Of a stretch of DNA of 64,000 bases, positions 54,724 to 63,850 are shown piece by piece. The stretch is taken from positions 55,039,284-55,103,283 of the forward strand of contig JAJLRJ010000003.1 of assembly GCA_024195265.1 (NCBI GenBank). The letters are read 5' to 3'. Position numbers and translations under genes: made by a program. Every line of letters begins with the position of its first letter. Position 1 is the first letter of the stretch. Source of the stretch: Dendrophyllia cribrosa. Taxonomy: Eukaryota; Cnidaria; Anthozoa; Scleractinia; Dendrophylliidae. The notes below the pieces were generated by a model that was given only the letters and a program-made list of their open reading frames with translations, had not been told where the DNA came from and did no database searches.

Positions 54724-55363
54724 TCAATTTTCTTCCTCCGAATAAGCAGCAACTTCATAGTCATCAAACTTTGATGAAGGGTGAACAACCTCCTTGATGA
54801 GTGCTTCTTTCACAACGCATGTGAGAGCTTTGATAGTCCCACAAAAGATTTGACTGATTTCAATGACAACTGATCCATTCAGTGGGACTCCAATGAAGTC
54901 ATGAGGATCGGCTTTTTTCTTCATCTTCTTTTCCCCTTTCTGCACGAGCTGGAAGAATGGGGCATTGATCTTTCCCTTAGTGAGATAAAGTTTTCCATAG
55001 ATTTTTTCTTTCTCAGATTTGTCCATCTTGATGATTTTGAAATTATCTTCCGTGAAATTGGAGAAAGAGGGAATGATTTTTTTTACTTCGGGTTTTTTTT
55101 TCATTGCAAGTTTTTGGATGTGTGTCTCCAATTCTTTCATGGTTTGACGCAAGGAAGGTGTGAGAGTGATTCCCAGTGAGAATGTTTTTTCTCCAGTGTA
55201 GTCGCTCTCAAAAATCTTGAACCTTTGATCTGGAAGGAGAAGCGTGATCTTCTTATCCTCTCCAGTTCTTAGGGGAATTGCGATGAATTTGAAAGATTTT
55301 TTTGTTGATGACTTTGGGTTCTGATGCGACGATTGATTTGATTTCGATTTCTTGCGGGTTCAT
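54724..55363 (-). pseudogene. Conserved Polinton protein, one frameshift
   Basis: Starts at ATG 55363 (MNPQEIEIKS), shifts frame near 55297-55320 at a run of seven A, and continues KSFKFIAIPLRTGEDKK, FESDYTGEKTFSLGI, LETHIQKLAMKKK and a beta-rich stretch to an acidic C-terminus (YSEEEN) at 54724. About 213 codons. Last gene of a minus-strand cluster that diverges from SAP-PolB. I do not recognise the fold. A beta-rich body with an acidic tail next to the polymerase would suit a single-stranded DNA-binding protein, but that is only a guess. Confidence 0.5.
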
Positions 55364-55364
55364 T

Positions 55365-55457
55365 TTATTTGGGAAAATAAAAAAATAATTTTTCTTTATT
55401 TTTTTCTGGAGCGACATGACCTTTGATTTTTTTGTTTTTCACACCGAATAGAGCCAT
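55365..55457 (-). CDS. Possible 30-aa reading frame
   Basis: ATG at 55457 overlaps the 3' end of the preceding 53-aa gene and ends 2 nt before the next gene's ATG at 55363. The product begins MALFGVKNKKIKG and is Lys-rich. The tight packing is the only argument that it is real. Confidence 0.25.
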   Translation of the reverse strand: MALFGVKNKKIKGHVAPEKNKEKLFFYFPK

Positions 55458-55600
55458 TTCACCATGAACTGCCTGTCTTTTTCATTTTTGACTGGGAGGA
55501 AACCAGTTGCCATGTCAACAGCTTTTTGAAAGTTTCTTTCTGCTTGATACGCTTTCTTCCATTCTTCTTCTTCGCTTCGCTCAGCTTCCTTCTTGTCCAT
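55439..55600 (-). CDS. Small 53-aa charged protein
   Basis: ATG 55600 to stop at 55439-55441. Sequence begins MDKKEAERSEEEEWKKAYQ and ends VKWLYSV; it is predicted helical and strongly charged. It lies 4 nt downstream of the frameshifted gene at 55604-56074 and in the same minus-strand cluster. No family recognised. Confidence 0.45.
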   Translation of the reverse strand: MDKKEAERSEEEEWKKAYQAERNFQKAVDMATGFLPVKNEKDRQFMVKWLYSV

Positions 55601-55603
55601 TTT

Positions 55604-56074
55604 TCACGGGATTGACAAATTTACTATTATGGACTTTGCTGTTAGACAAGTTTTTTTCTTTGTATTTTTAACCACCATATCCACAAAATCACTTCTCTTT
55701 TTCACTTCAAAAAGTCTTTCCATTTCGGGAGAAAACCAATCAATCTGGTGTGAGATTTCATTGCAGTCGATGAAATGTTTTTTCTTTCTTGTGACTTGGT
55801 TGAGGAATTTTACTGGGGAAAGACCAAATTTTTCTCGGATTTGCTCGAAAGATGTGAAATCTTCCCCATCAATGATAAAGATTCTTTCATCTTTTTCCTC
55901 CTGGATGAAGAAAACTTTTTTTATCTGACTGCCTTTGATATTTCGTTCTCGACGCTTTCAAAGCCGCATACATTATTCGGGAATCAAGACCGGTTTGACG
56001 GTTTGACGCGTGGCATCAGAAAATCTGTGAAAAACGTTTTTCTCTTTTCCTTCTTCTTGAATTGAAAATCTCAT
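55604..56074 (-). pseudogene. Unrecognised early-cluster gene, two frameshifts
   Basis: Read from ATG 56074: MRFSIQEEGKEKNVFHRFSD to about 55985, then a second frame with NNVCGFESVENEISKAV to about 55925, then a third frame of about 100 codons (KKVFFIQEEKDERIFIIDG, FEQIREKFGLSPVKFLNQV, FIDCNEISHQIDWFSP, LFEVKKRSDFVD) ending at 55604. The breaks lie near 55975-55990 and at a seven-T run near 55915. The three pieces abut and their codon use matches the neighbours. Longer open frames on the + strand here are shadows. No family recognised. First gene of the cluster, divergent from SAP-PolB. Confidence 0.5.
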
Positions 56075-56106
56075 TTTATATAGAAAATTTTTTTTTTATA
56101 TATAAA
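56075..56106. promoter_or_regulatory. Divergent promoter, early cluster / SAP-PolB
   Basis: Only 32 nearly pure A/T bases, including a T10 run and TATATATAAA, separate two opposed ATGs (56074 on -, 56107 on +). The TATAAA directly before the PolB ATG is noteworthy. Confidence 0.4.
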
Positions 56107-59100
56107 ATGGTTACTTTGAAAGAGTTGAGATCACTCGCAAGAGCAGTGGGTTTGCGAGGTTGGTCTCGATTGAAAAAAGATGATTTGGTGATGTTTTTGG
56201 AAGAAAATCTTTGGGAAGGTGGCATGGATCAACCGAAAATGAACAAAGTAGCTCGTTTGAGAATGCAGAAAAACAAAAAAATCAACCCCCTGGATATGGA
56301 AAATGAAAAAATTGATGCGCCTATTTTAATTCCGGAAAAAAGAAAAATTCAGAAATCCGATGTTTCTTCCCTGATTTCCAAGAATGTGGAAACTGTTGTT
56401 GATTGGTTGAATTGGTTGGAAAGTGTGGATGATGCCCCAATTCGGAGAAGAGTTGGCCCTGCGGTTGAAGAATTGAAGAAGCGGATTTCCAGATTGTGGG
56501 AAGACCGGAAGAGACAGGAAGAAGAATTAGTTGTTGAAGAAGGAAAATCAGCTTTGAGAGGATTCGCAAGACAATTTGTTATTCAAGGAGATGATTCACC
56601 AACTCCCCAAGATTTTCTCCAGAAAGCGAGGGGAAAGGTTGTTGATTTGTTGAGGAAAAACCCACAAACCAAAATCAAATGTTTGTTGACTTGCCTATTT
56701 GATCGATGGAGGAGAGATTGAGGATGATCCCTCTTTCCATTCACGCATGAAAAGGAATTTGGAGGGAAGTGATGCGGGCTTGTTGTTCAATGAAATGAGC
56801 AGCGAAATGTTAGAGAATTTGGAAAACTTCAATCGAAGAGGAAGCAATTGGGTGTTTGAAAGAGTTATCAGATTGGAAATTCATATGGTTCGGTGGAGGC
56901 CAATGCGTGGATCTTCATGGATTCCTCTCCCAAAAACAGTAGAAGATAAGAAAGCTGTGGTGAACATGAAAAATGAGGATGAGATGTGTTTCAAATGGTG
57001 TGTAACAAGAGCAACGCATATGGCGAAACAGAACCCAGAAAGAATCACACGTTTGCTGAGAAAACAAGCTGAAGAATTTGATTGGAGTACCATAACGTTT
57101 CCAACTGAGTTGAAAGATATTGGGAAATTTGAAAGAAGAAATGGGATTTCTGTGAATGTCTTTGGATGGAATGAAGATGTCTTTCCCCTGAGAGTGACGG
57201 ATGAGGAAAAAGAGCGACATGTTGATTTATTATTTCTGAAATCCGAGTTTAAAACCCATTACTGCATTGTGAAAATTTTTTCTCGATTAGCTTCATCGCA
57301 AGTTTCAGATCATGAGCATGAAAGATTCTTCTGCAAAAGATGCATCAATTCATTCCCCAGTGCAGGAAGTTTGGAAAAACATAAAGAATCTTGCGGAGAA
57401 TTTAAAGAGGTGAGAGTAACGATGCCCAAAATAATAGAGAAGATAGGAGAAGTTGTGATTGAGAGACCAGCCATTTGTGAATTCAAAAACATCCCGAAAA
57501 TGATCCATGTTCCACTTGTTGGTTATGCTGATTTTGAGTCAATTTTAAAACCAACATCTTCTCCTGCGAGGAAGACAACTTCCAAAATGAATGAATATCT
57601 TCCTTGTGGATTTTGCTTTCATCTCGTTTCCCCTTATGCTGAGTTCCAACCTCTTTTGAGAAGAGCAATAAATGAATGCCGATCAAAAGAACTTCCACAA
57701 GAATTTGTGAGACAGTTGGTGGAAATGGTGAAAAAGGCGCAGTTGGTGGATTTGAAACCCAAGAAAATGGATCCACTCACCCCAGAAGAACGGGAGAGGT
57801 TTGTCGGTGCAATGTTTTGTTGGCTTTGCAGGGGATTTTTTGAGAAAAAGGGAGAAAAGATGAAGGTGAGAGATCACTGTCATTTCACTGGAAAGTTTCG
57901 TGGAGCAGCTCATCGTTCTTGCAATCGAAATTTCCAGCGTCCCTCATTCACTCCTGTGTTTTTCCACAATCTTTAAAACTATGATTCTCATCTTTTTGTT
58001 CGAGAACTTGGCGTGATGGATGAGGTTTTGGAGGTTAAATGCATTCCCAACAATGAAGAGAAATATATTTCATTCTCCATTGTGTTTGAGTTGAAACGAG
58101 AATGGAAATGGGATGAGGCAAAAGATGAGTGGATTGAAGTTATCACGAAGCATGAAATTCGATTCATTGATTCATTCAAATTCATGGCTTTTTCCCTTGA
58201 TTCTTTAGTGTCAAATCTTCCCAAAAGCGATTTGAAACAAACTACGCGGTTTTTTCCAAATGACCTCGATTTGGTAACAAAAAAGGGAGTTTATCCTTAT
58301 GAATTTATGGATTCATTTGAAAAGTTTGATGAAGACCTCCCAGGAAAAGAAGCCTTTTTCTCCAAATTGAATGACAGTGAAATTTCAGATGAAGACTGGG
58401 AGCATGCTGTTTATGTTTGGTTAAGATTTGGAATGTCCAACATGAAACAATTTCATGATCTATATCTCAAAACGGATGTTTTGTTGTTGGCAGATGTTGT
58501 TGAAAACTTCAGAAAACTGTGTGAAACCCACTATGAATTAGATCCTGCCCATTTCTTCACAACTCCTGGAATGGCTTGGGATGCCATGTTGAAAATGACA
58601 AAAGTGAAATTGGAATTGTTGATGGATGTGGATATGTTGTTGATGATTGAAAGGGGAATGAGAGGTGGAAATTCCAATGCATTCAAACGATTTGGACGAG
58701 CAAATAATAAGTATATGGAAGATTTTGATGAAAGTCAACCCTCCAAGTTTTTGGTTTATCTCGATGCAAATAACCTTTATGGATGGCCAATGTCAAAACC
58801 CCTTCCTGTTAGAGGATTTGCGTGGATGGGGGAAGATGAACTGGTTGATTGGAGGAAATTTGTTGATGGAAAAGATGTGGGTTGTATCCTGGAAGTTGAT
58901 TTGGAATATCCAGAGGAATTGCATGATGAGCACAATGATTTCCCCCTGGCTCCAGAGAGTTTGGTGCTGGGAGGAATTCTCAAATTAACTCAAAATTTGC
59001 GGGATAAAGAAAGAATGGTTTTACATGGAGAAAATTTGAAACTCTTCCTTTCCCTGGGAATGAAGTTGAAAAAGATTTGGAGAGGGATTTCATTTCAAGA

Positions 59101-60280
59101 AGAAGCTTTCATGAAACCCTATATTGATAAAAACACGGCGTTGAGAACGAATGCTCAAAATGCATTTGAAAAAGATTTCTTCAAGTTGATGAACAATTCA
59201 GTTTTCGGAAAGACAATGGAAAATGTGCGAAAAAGAGTTTGCATTGAATTGGTAAAAGATTGTGAAAGAGCAGAAAAGTTGGTCAATAAACCAAACTTTG
59301 AGGATGTGAAAATTTTTGATGAATTTTTGATTGCTGTGAAGATGAGAAAAACAAACATTGTCATGAGCAAACCAGTTTATGTGGGAATGTCAATTCTAGA
59401 TCTTTCAAAAACCCTGATGTATGACTTTCACTATAATTATTCAAAGAAAAAGTGGAAAGATTGTCAAGTTCTTTATACTGACACAGATTCATTGTTCTAT
59501 GAGATTGGGACAGATGATTTCTTTGAAGACATTGAGGGTGATGTGAAAGATCTCTTTGACACAAATGACTTTCCCAAAAATCATCCAGCTGTTTTCAAAG
59601 GTTTCCCCATCTTCAAAGAAAACAAGAAAAAAATTGGCTTGATGAAAGATGAATGCGGTGGGAAAATCATGAAAGAGTTTGTTGCATTGAGGCCAAAACC
59701 TTATTCCTTCCCGATAGCCGAAGGTGGGGGAAAAAAGAAAGCAAAAGGAGTGAAAAAATGTGTAATTAAAAAGAATTTGAGACATGAAAACTTTGTGAAA
59801 TGTTTGAAAAGTGGGGAAAATGAATGCCGAAGCCAAAATATCATTCGAAGCAGAGAACATCATCTTTTCACTGAGACAATGACAAAAATTGCATTGTCTG
59901 CGAATGATGATAAGAGGATGATTTTAGAAAATGGAATTGATACATTAGCACGGGGGCATTGGAGACTTGGGGAAAGAAAGAAAGAAAAAAAAGAATTGGA
60001 GATTGAAGAACAAGAATTTAAGAAAAAAGTGTGTTTGAGAGAAGAAGGCATTTCAAAGAATGAGGGTTCAGGACGTTTGACAGAAGAAGATATTAAAAGA
60101 AATCGTTGGGAAAATAAAATAAAACAGCTTGGGAGATTCTTGAAGAAGATGAGATGGCGAAAAAAAGAAAGAGAAAGCAGTGATGTTATATTTCTCTCCA
60201 GCAAATTTCACATTCCAATTGAAAAATTGAAGCAAGAATGTGGATTGAAATTTGATGCTCAAGGGAACGTTGTTTTCTGA
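56107..60280 (+). pseudogene. polB: SAP-domain protein-primed DNA polymerase B, broken
   Basis: From ATG 56107 the N-terminus is a SAP DNA-binding motif (residues 3-35, LKELRSLARAVGLRG). A frameshift at about 56690 joins the linker to the polymerase frame, and a TAA at 57974-57976 interrupts that frame in an otherwise normal position. Landmarks: Zn-finger-like CKRC ... HKESC; Exo I YADFES (57534-57551); RDHCHFTGKFRG and CN; Exo III region YLKTDVLLLADV; motif A YLDANNLYG (58759-58784); motif B KLMNNSVFGKT (59183-59215); motif C YTDTDSL (59474-59494). The catalytic Asp residues are present. About 1390 codons, normal for Polinton PolB. The last 16 codons lie inside the right terminal repeat. Confidence 0.9.
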
Positions 60281-60638
60281 ATTCATTTCCTTAGGAGATG
60301 AATCAGGGGAGAATTTTTTTCTCCAGAGTTTCCGGGAGAGAATGAGTAGTAGATTGTTTTAGCCGATTCTTGAGTGAGTTTTTCATTTTACGTCCTTTTT
60401 TGTTCACTTTCATTAACCACCAACCTTTAAAGGGTGATTATTAGTAATCAATAAATCATCAAACCCGAGGGGGATGAGGGTTTGACGAATCAGTGATTAC
60501 TAATTGATTACTAATTGATTACTAATAATTGATTACTAATTGATTACCCTTAAAAGAAGGTTAAGGTTGGTGATAGATTTACGCTTAAAACTAGGGTGGC
60601 CCGAGGAATTGCACCAGAACCGGCGTTTCCTAACTACT
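60232..60638. repeat. Polinton right terminal inverted repeat (407 bp)
   Basis: Inverse of 44170-44637. It includes the 3' end of PolB (to 60280), then non-coding sequence with a GATTACTAATT tandem repeat (60493-60547), and ends CCTAACTACT. Confidence 0.9.
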
Positions 60639-60644
60639 AACTTT
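60639..60644. repeat. Polinton target-site duplication, right
   Basis: AACTTT, identical to 44164-44169. Confidence 0.9.
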
Positions 60645-61512
60645 CATTAATTCATTGGTGTACTGACGCAGACATAAAATCTTTCCAGCGGAATCAATGC
60701 ATCGTAAAGAGTAGTCTTTATTTCATTCTAGAAAGTGATTGGAATTGCAGTTGTTTCGGGGATGATTGAAACGGATACCAGTTAAGTGTGTCTGTAGGAT
60801 ACATAATTAACTTGCATAAAGGCTGGTTCCCACTACCAGTAATCGGAAGCGGAGTCGGAGTCGAAAGTGTAACCTGCCTGTTCGTTCTAGTTTAAATCAG
60901 TGAAATCGAAGGCTCCTATGAGCCAACTCGCGAATACGAAACACTCTTTTTATAATTAATGGGTAGCGGACCGGGAGTCATATGTAAACATGCCAAGCTA
61001 GAGGGTCGATTTAATTGCCCGCATCAGGGGTCCATATTAAATTCGCCATGGAAATTCACGCGTTTGAATAAATCTTAATTAGTTTCCACACATTCATTTT
61101 CGCACACAATAATACCTACCTGTCTAAAGTTGTCGTTTTCTGTGGGAAAAAACAAACTTAAAAATTATAAATCGGTATTATAGTTAATATTCAGCAAAAG
61201 CACATTTCATCTTTTTGCTGCAGACTAGACGTAAATTTCGAAACCATGGGAAATAATAGAATGATTTTGCTGTCTATATTTCTCGCTGTTTAGGAAGGGA
61301 TTTATCTATGTTTATCGCATTTTATCTCCATCCTTGGTTTCCCATTGACTTAATACGCTTTCATTGGTCACTTATGCGTCGATCCATCCGGTGAAAATGT
61401 CTTTGCACTGTTTCGCGAAGGAATGCATTGTGTGTGGTTGGTGATCTATACGAGGAAAACGGCGGCCGTAACGGTAAGTGACCGGCTAAAAATGTAAAAC
61501 GGAGGCTTCAAA
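60645..61512. other. Interval between the two virus-like elements
   Basis: No gene, repeat or RNA seen in this 870 bp. It does not visibly match the LOX-1 arm, so it is either host DNA beyond the duplication or flanking repeat sequence. Confidence 0.4.
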
Positions 61513-61590
61513 GAAGTAGTTATAGAGTTGGCGGTACCAGATCAGTTTTGCAAAACTGATCTGATACCAAGCCAACTCTATAACTACTTC
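61513..61590. repeat. 78-bp hairpin, possible terminus of second element
   Basis: GAAGTAGTTATAGAGTTGGC and AGATCAGTTTTGC are inverted around the centre at about 61551, with only a short mismatch (GGTACC against TTGGTATC). The arm contains AGTAGTTA, also the first eight bases of the Polinton 1 terminal repeat. It may be a MITE or the end of the following element. Confidence 0.6.
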
Positions 61591-61896
61591 CCATCTGATG
61601 GCACAATCACATGGAATAATCACATGGAAAAATCAGATTAAAAAATATGGAAATATTAAATGGTAAAATCAAATGAAACTATATGTTAATTAAAACAAAG
61701 TGCGTTTATTTCATTGCGTGATACAATTCTCGGAAACACAGGATGTAATACCCAGAAACAGAGAACGGGGAATCCCCCGCTTACAAGTCTGAACATGTTT
61801 TGATAAAAAGGAAATGAGTCATCACTAATAGTTATTGTTTCAGATCACGAGACGGTCGTGTGATATTTTTAACCAATCAGAGGCTTCACACTTTGA

Positions 61897-61941
61897 TTCA
61901 CAATTGTGAACTTTTTCAGTGAAAAAGTTCACAATTGTGAA
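61897..61941. promoter_or_regulatory. Perfect 21-bp hairpin upstream of CDS
   Basis: TTCACAATTGTGAACTTTTT plus C, a 3-nt loop, then the exact inverse. The centre of each arm is itself palindromic (CACAATTGTG). It lies 19 nt before the ATG at 61960 and may be a regulatory site or transcribed hairpin. Confidence 0.5.
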
Positions 61942-61959
61942 GTTGCTTGTGAAGTTAAG

Positions 61960-62340
61960 ATGCCTTACTCTCTAAAACAGCTCGATCAGCGATATGAGAA
62001 TGTTTGCCACAATATAAAGAATGCCAAGGATTACACCTTAGAACACCTGAAGACAACTATTGGAATTGATTTGAAAGATTTTTTCAATAATCTTGATACT
62101 CAAAACTTGGAGGAATGCGAAGGGGAGTTTGATGCAATTGAAGAGAGCATTCATCAATGCCGAGTGGCTATACGAAATGAAAAGTCTCGACGCTTACTGC
62201 AGAATGATATTACGAGGTTGACTGAGCAAGATACTAAGAAAATGATGCGGAAACATGTATTTAAGCTAAAGAGGAGAAAGTCAGTTTTGGATTCTGCTAC
62301 ACCTTATGCCATGAAGTCGGAGGGGTCAATTGAACATTAA
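61960..62340 (+). CDS. Unknown 126-aa helical protein
   Basis: The start was set at ATG 61960 (MPYSLKQLDQRYENVCHN), downstream of the hairpin; an upstream in-frame ATG at 61906 would translate through the hairpin. The protein is helical and charged (TLEHLKTTIGIDLKDFFNNL, EFDAIEESIHQCRVAIRN) and ends with a basic KLKRRK segment. No family recognised. The codon use is AT-rich like the next genes, suggesting membership of the same element. Confidence 0.55.
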   Translation: MPYSLKQLDQRYENVCHNIKNAKDYTLEHLKTTIGIDLKDFFNNLDTQNLEECEGEFDAIEESIHQCRVAIRNEKSRRLLQNDITRLTEQDTKKMMRKHVFKLKRRKSVLDSATPYAMKSEGSIEH

Positions 62341-62672
62341 AATGGAAAATGCAGCACTACCATGGAACTGTGAACTGAACTTTTTAGTTTTATATTGTTT
62401 AAATTTTGTAGTGGCCATAAGCGAAAGTTGTACTACCATTCTCATGAATATACCGCTTGTCATCGAAACAACTGAGTGAAACTTTATTAATCTCATAACT
62501 GCCTAAAAAATTACAGACAAATGTATTGGAAACAAAAACATTAATTCTGACCATCTATGATGACTCATTTCCTGTTATTAAAACATGTTCGCTATTTTTG
62601 TTTTCTGGGAATTTAGACACGCACCGCTTATAGCTATTGTTTTAAAAATATAATCTCATATAATAGTATAGA

Positions 62673-63251
62673 ATGAATTGTAATTTGGAAATTCATGATG
62701 AATTTGAGAATATGGGAGAGTTGACCTGTCCCTTTTGTGATGAGCAATTGGCAGAAGTTGACAGAAGTGTGATAGTGGTCAAGTCATGCTGTAGTGAACA
62801 AGATATAAATAGTATAGATGGCATGAGTGTTTGTCTAAATTGTGGTTCCGTACATGGATATAATTATGTTAAAGAGTATGTTAATTTTTATGAGAGTATG
62901 TATAAAATACGGCGAAAATCGGTGTATCATCGGAAATATCATATCCAAAACACAATAAATAACATCTGTAGCCAACACAAATTACAGATATCAAACAATT
63001 ACAATAATAGAACTAAAATCATGAAAATTTTTGAGGAGATAGATAAAATTTTGCCACAGATAAATGGAAACCGAAAACGTATGATAAATATTGATTACAT
63101 TTTAAAACAATTATTTAAGATGTTAAAATTACCAATTGAAAATGATATACCTTTATCTAAATCGAAAAGAACATTAACTTGCTATAAACAATATTGGGAT
63201 AATATCCTATTGTTAATAGGTGATCAAATACAAACAATTATTAATAAATGA
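62673..63251 (+). CDS. Zinc-ribbon protein, VLTF3/TFIIB-like
   Basis: 192 codons, intact, very AT-rich. N-terminal Cys pairs at residues 19/22 (CPFC), 39/40 and 54/57 (CLNCG) could make one or two zinc ribbons. Then comes a basic KIRRKSVYHRKYHIQNTI motif followed by an all-helical C-terminal half (KIMKIFEEIDKILPQ, YILKQLFKMLKLP) that could be cyclin-like. The Cys-rich head plus Y-x-R-x-x-H-x-x-x-x-I signature resembles the poxvirus/NCLDV late transcription factor VLTF3 group, also found in some Polinton-like elements. If correct it would activate late viral promoters. The assignment rests on pattern memory only. Confidence 0.55.
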   Translation: MNCNLEIHDEFENMGELTCPFCDEQLAEVDRSVIVVKSCCSEQDINSIDGMSVCLNCGSVHGYNYVKEYVNFYESMYKIRRKSVYHRKYHIQNTINNICSQHKLQISNNYNNRTKIMKIFEEIDKILPQINGNRKRMINIDYILKQLFKMLKLPIENDIPLSKSKRTLTCYKQYWDNILLLIGDQIQTIINK

Positions 63252-63334
63252 TCCAATATCGTCATGCAAAGGGGGTTTTCCCTATGAATGAGTTATTGAA
63301 TGAAAAGTTTGTTAGTAAAATTTACTCTAAAAGT

Positions 63335-63823
63335 TTACTCGGAAGTGAATTTTTTATCATATTGTTTCTCAAATTTTTCATCAAGAGTACAAAGATCAAT
63401 TATCGTTTCGTCTAGCAACCTCATATTATTGATAAAATTGATATGGTTAAATTGCATTCCTCTTAAAAAAGACCGTAAATCAACGAGTACCTTCTCATAT
63501 GTTGTGTATGCAAATTTAGACATTTCTATTTTTCTTTTATAGTTTTTAATTTCGCTGTATGTCTTAATCAATAAACCACTACCACTAATTACTCCTAAAA
63601 TAATAGGGTTCAATGTTATTGAACCAGCTATTGTACCAATGGATATTAAAGAAACTGATGATAAATTAATAGCTAAATTCAATCTCTTGAAATATTTGAA
63701 AGCCTTCTTATAGCACCAAAAACGCTTGTGATAAAATCGATATAATGCTTTGATTTCAGATAGTTTTTCTTTGCTGATGCTTTTATCAATATGATTAAAA
63801 TTGAAGATGTCTGTTTCAGTCAT
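63335..63823 (-). CDS. Membrane protein homologous to Polinton 1 membrane protein
   Basis: 162 codons, intact, ATG 63823. It shares long blocks with 54200-54700: IFNFNHID, FYHKRFWC, IGTIAG ... LNPIILGVISGSG and KFAYTTYEKVLVDLR, at perhaps 45-50% identity by eye. The hydrophobic hairpin is at about residues 50-90. In Polinton 1 this gene follows the fibre gene on the same strand. Here the upstream neighbour on the minus strand is the cut gene at 63851, so the order may be conserved. This homology is the main evidence that the right end of the window is a second Polinton-type element. Confidence 0.8.
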   Translation of the reverse strand: MTETDIFNFNHIDKSISKEKLSEIKALYRFYHKRFWCYKKAFKYFKRLNLAINLSSVSLISIGTIAGSITLNPIILGVISGSGLLIKTYSEIKNYKRKIEMSKFAYTTYEKVLVDLRSFLRGMQFNHINFINNMRLLDETIIDLCTLDEKFEKQYDKKFTSE

Positions 63824-63850
63824 TTATATTATATATTTGGATAATAATAA

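Larger units (their letters stand above)
44170..60638. mobile_element. Maverick/Polinton 1, full length, decayed
   Basis: The element is 16,469 bp, bounded by AGTAGTTAGGAAACGCCGG and its inverse and a perfect 6-bp duplication. It carries the defining set: protein-primed family B polymerase, retroviral-like integrase with chromodomain, adenain-type protease, FtsK/HerA ATPase, and jelly-roll major and minor capsid proteins. Layout: acidic gene (+); a block of morphogenesis genes on - reading from 51.6 kb to 45.0 kb; ATPase, fibre and membrane protein on + (51.7-54.7 kb); a minus-strand cluster (56.07-54.72 kb); SAP-PolB on + to the right end. Almost all large genes have frameshifts or stops. 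The ends and duplication are intact, so it is a dead but complete provirus-like insertion. Confidence 0.95.
61786..62600. repeat. Imperfect inverted repeat around the 61960 gene
   Basis: GAACATGTTTTGATAA then GGAAATGAGTCATCA at about 61791-61832 recurs inverted at about 62555-62598. It brackets the gene at 61960-62340. Significance unknown. Confidence 0.45.

Noticed and set aside
55593..56065. Two + strand open frames rich in Phe and Ser
   Set aside because: They are the antisense of the frameshifted minus-strand gene at 55604-56074.
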